This document shows, piece after piece, positions 4,821-5,845 of a stretch of DNA of 5,845 bases (positions within the stretch are counted from its first letter, which is position 1; every line of letters begins with the position of its first letter). A model generated the notes under the pieces. That model made no database searches. It had not been told where the DNA came from and saw only the letters and a list, made by a program, of their open reading frames with translations. Origin of the DNA: Bacteroidales bacterium UBA1797 (GTDB taxonomy: Bacteria; Bacteroidota; Bacteroidia; Bacteroidales; VadinHA17); the NCBI GenBank assembly GCA_002319885.1, contig DCFT01000117.1, forward strand, positions 1 to 5,845. The letters run 5' to 3'. Both the position numbers and the translations under genes were made by a program.

Positions 4821-5845
4821 TTACTTTTTAATTTTAAGATATTCCGGAGTATTCATCCAGTATTTGTCTTTGCCTGAGAATGTTGATATACAGTTTTTTT
4901 CGAGAGGACGATATTCCATAAAGCAGCTATCTTTCAGAGCTAACGGTTTATTATATTCCTCGACGAACAGTTCCCTGTACTGGTACAGTTCCATGGATTT
5001 CTTTTCGTCCAGTATATTCCCATTTACATCTTTGATATTGTGTACACTCACCTGTACCTCTTTTGGAACTGCTTTATGTTTATCCTCTTTTAGCCTGATG
5101 AACAATCGTTTTCCTGCAACCTGTATATGACTTATTTTCACAGGGTTTCTCCGGACAAATATCTGATAGTTCTCCTTTCTCGAAGCAGATACCGGATCAA
5201 TTGCATTATTAAAATCCAGAACAACAGTTGACTTGATATTACTTAGAGTGTCGAGATATGAACCCACAATTTTGAAATAAGTATTGTCATCCGGATCAAC
5301 AACTTTAAAAATATTGTTGAATGAGATATATTTGAGACGCATCAGAGAGTTAACATCACTTTCATAACCGTATTCAACATCAATATTGAACATTTTCTTT
5401 TGTTCCTCGCCCGGATTTTTATAATAACAAGTATACTCCAGTTTATGAATAGAATAGTCTTTTGGTTGAATATAAATTGCTCCGGTGACCAGCAAAGAGT
5501 CACCAGTCAGCTTTTTTCTGCCACTGAAATCTATTTTATAAAGCAGCAGGTTATTATCAAATGCCCTTACAGGATCTGAAAATGTGTGGTTACGGATAAA
5601 GTCAACAGAGAAAGTCTCAACAAAAGAAAATGATCTCCTGTTGAAATTTCTTATGGCATCGTGGACCATCAGAATAAATAATTCATTTCCGTATTGGTCG
5701 CCAAGTACTGCCTCAGGGATTGTCTTGTAGGGATTATTGCTATCGTGTGACTTATTAATGTCATAATACGGCGAGATATTCATCCTTGGAAAATCAGTAT
5801 TTTTCTTAAAATCGAGTAACCGGTATTTATTTAAGATCGATTCTG
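4821..5845 (-). CDS. C-terminal part of a large envelope protein with an Ig-like (SbsA-type) domain; carboxypeptidase-regulatory-like family
   Basis: The frame is open from the right edge to the TAA at 4821-4823, giving 340 visible residues; the in-frame ATG at 5783 is internal, because coding continues upstream of it (ESILNKYRLLDFKKNTDFPR). Residues about 55-90 (VHDAIRNFNRRSFSFVETFS, then FIRNH) and 100-145 (LLYKIDFSG, then GAIYIQPKDYSIHKLEYTCYYK) match the middle of Bacteroidota proteins that carry an N-terminal carboxypeptidase-regulatory-like beta domain and a beta-rich body. Residues about 205-285 form an Ig-like domain of the SbsA/Big_5 kind: VVLDFNNAIDPVSA, NYQIF, then VQVSVHNIKDVNGNILD. 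A conserved-looking tail ends in KYWMNTPEYLK. The signal peptide and N-terminal domain would lie outside the window. Probably periplasmic or outer-membrane associated; function unknown. It ends 168 bases before the GH130 gene, so a shared transcript is not evident. Confidence 0.75.
   Translation of the reverse strand, partial: ESILNKYRLLDFKKNTDFPRMNISPYYDINKSHDSNNPYKTIPEAVLGDQYGNELFILMVHDAIRNFNRRSFSFVETFSVDFIRNHTFSDPVRAFDNNLLLYKIDFSGRKKLTGDSLLVTGAIYIQPKDYSIHKLEYTCYYKNPGEEQKKMFNIDVEYGYESDVNSLMRLKYISFNNIFKVVDPDDNTYFKIVGSYLDTLSNIKSTVVLDFNNAIDPVSASRKENYQIFVRRNPVKISHIQVAGKRLFIRLKEDKHKAVPKEVQVSVHNIKDVNGNILDEKKSMELYQYRELFVEEYNKPLALKDSCFMEYRPLEKNCISTFSGKDKYWMNTPEYLKIKK

Noticed and set aside
4864..5130. 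Plus-strand open frame of 88 codons
   Set aside because: Antisense to the Ig-like domain region of the envelope protein; serine-rich translation typical of a shadow frame.
1..5845. Mobile element, CRISPR array, tRNA or rRNA
   Set aside because: No transposase or integrase motifs, no regularly spaced repeats and no cloverleaf or rRNA-like stretches were seen.

Overview
The window looks like chromosomal DNA of a Bacteroidota bacterium, plausibly Bacteroidales/Marinilabiliales or a close relative. The evidence is low-GC DNA, A-rich leaders without clear Shine-Dalgarno sequences, and a Bacteroidota-type promoter (TTG about 20 bases before TAnnTTTG) ahead of one gene. The gene families point the same way: a GH130 lipoprotein, a Tat-exported PHP-like protein, DUF4440/NTF2-like repeats, and an envelope protein with a Bacteroidota-style C-terminus. 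The lineage call is inference from these traits; no marker gene is present.

All seven supported genes lie on the minus strand, so transcription runs from high to low coordinates. In that order they are: the C-terminal part of a large envelope protein with an Ig-like domain (5845-4821, open at the window edge); a GH130 glycosidase/phosphorylase lipoprotein (4652-3558); an SRPBCC/AHSA1 protein (3452-3018) coupled with a one-base gap to a YdeI/OmpD-associated family protein (3016-2435); a VOC/glyoxalase-fold protein (2197-1814); a Tat-exported PHP-domain-like protein with a degenerate metal site (1554-751); and a secreted tandem NTF2-like protein (644 to the left edge, open).

The SRPBCC-YdeI pair, with the VOC gene just after it, is a small cytoplasmic accessory cluster of a kind often seen in Bacteroidota and Firmicutes. 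The other four genes encode exported proteins. No SusC/SusD pair, regulator, transposase, tRNA, rRNA or CRISPR array is visible. Intergenic gaps run from 1 to about 260 bases. Two of them carry perfect 10-bp inverted repeats just upstream of a start codon (SRPBCC and VOC), which are candidate operators.

I see no clear new multi-gene system. The points most worth a second look are the PHP-like protein that has lost several metal ligands, the two start-proximal dyads, and the GH130 lipoprotein standing apart from any visible polysaccharide utilisation locus.
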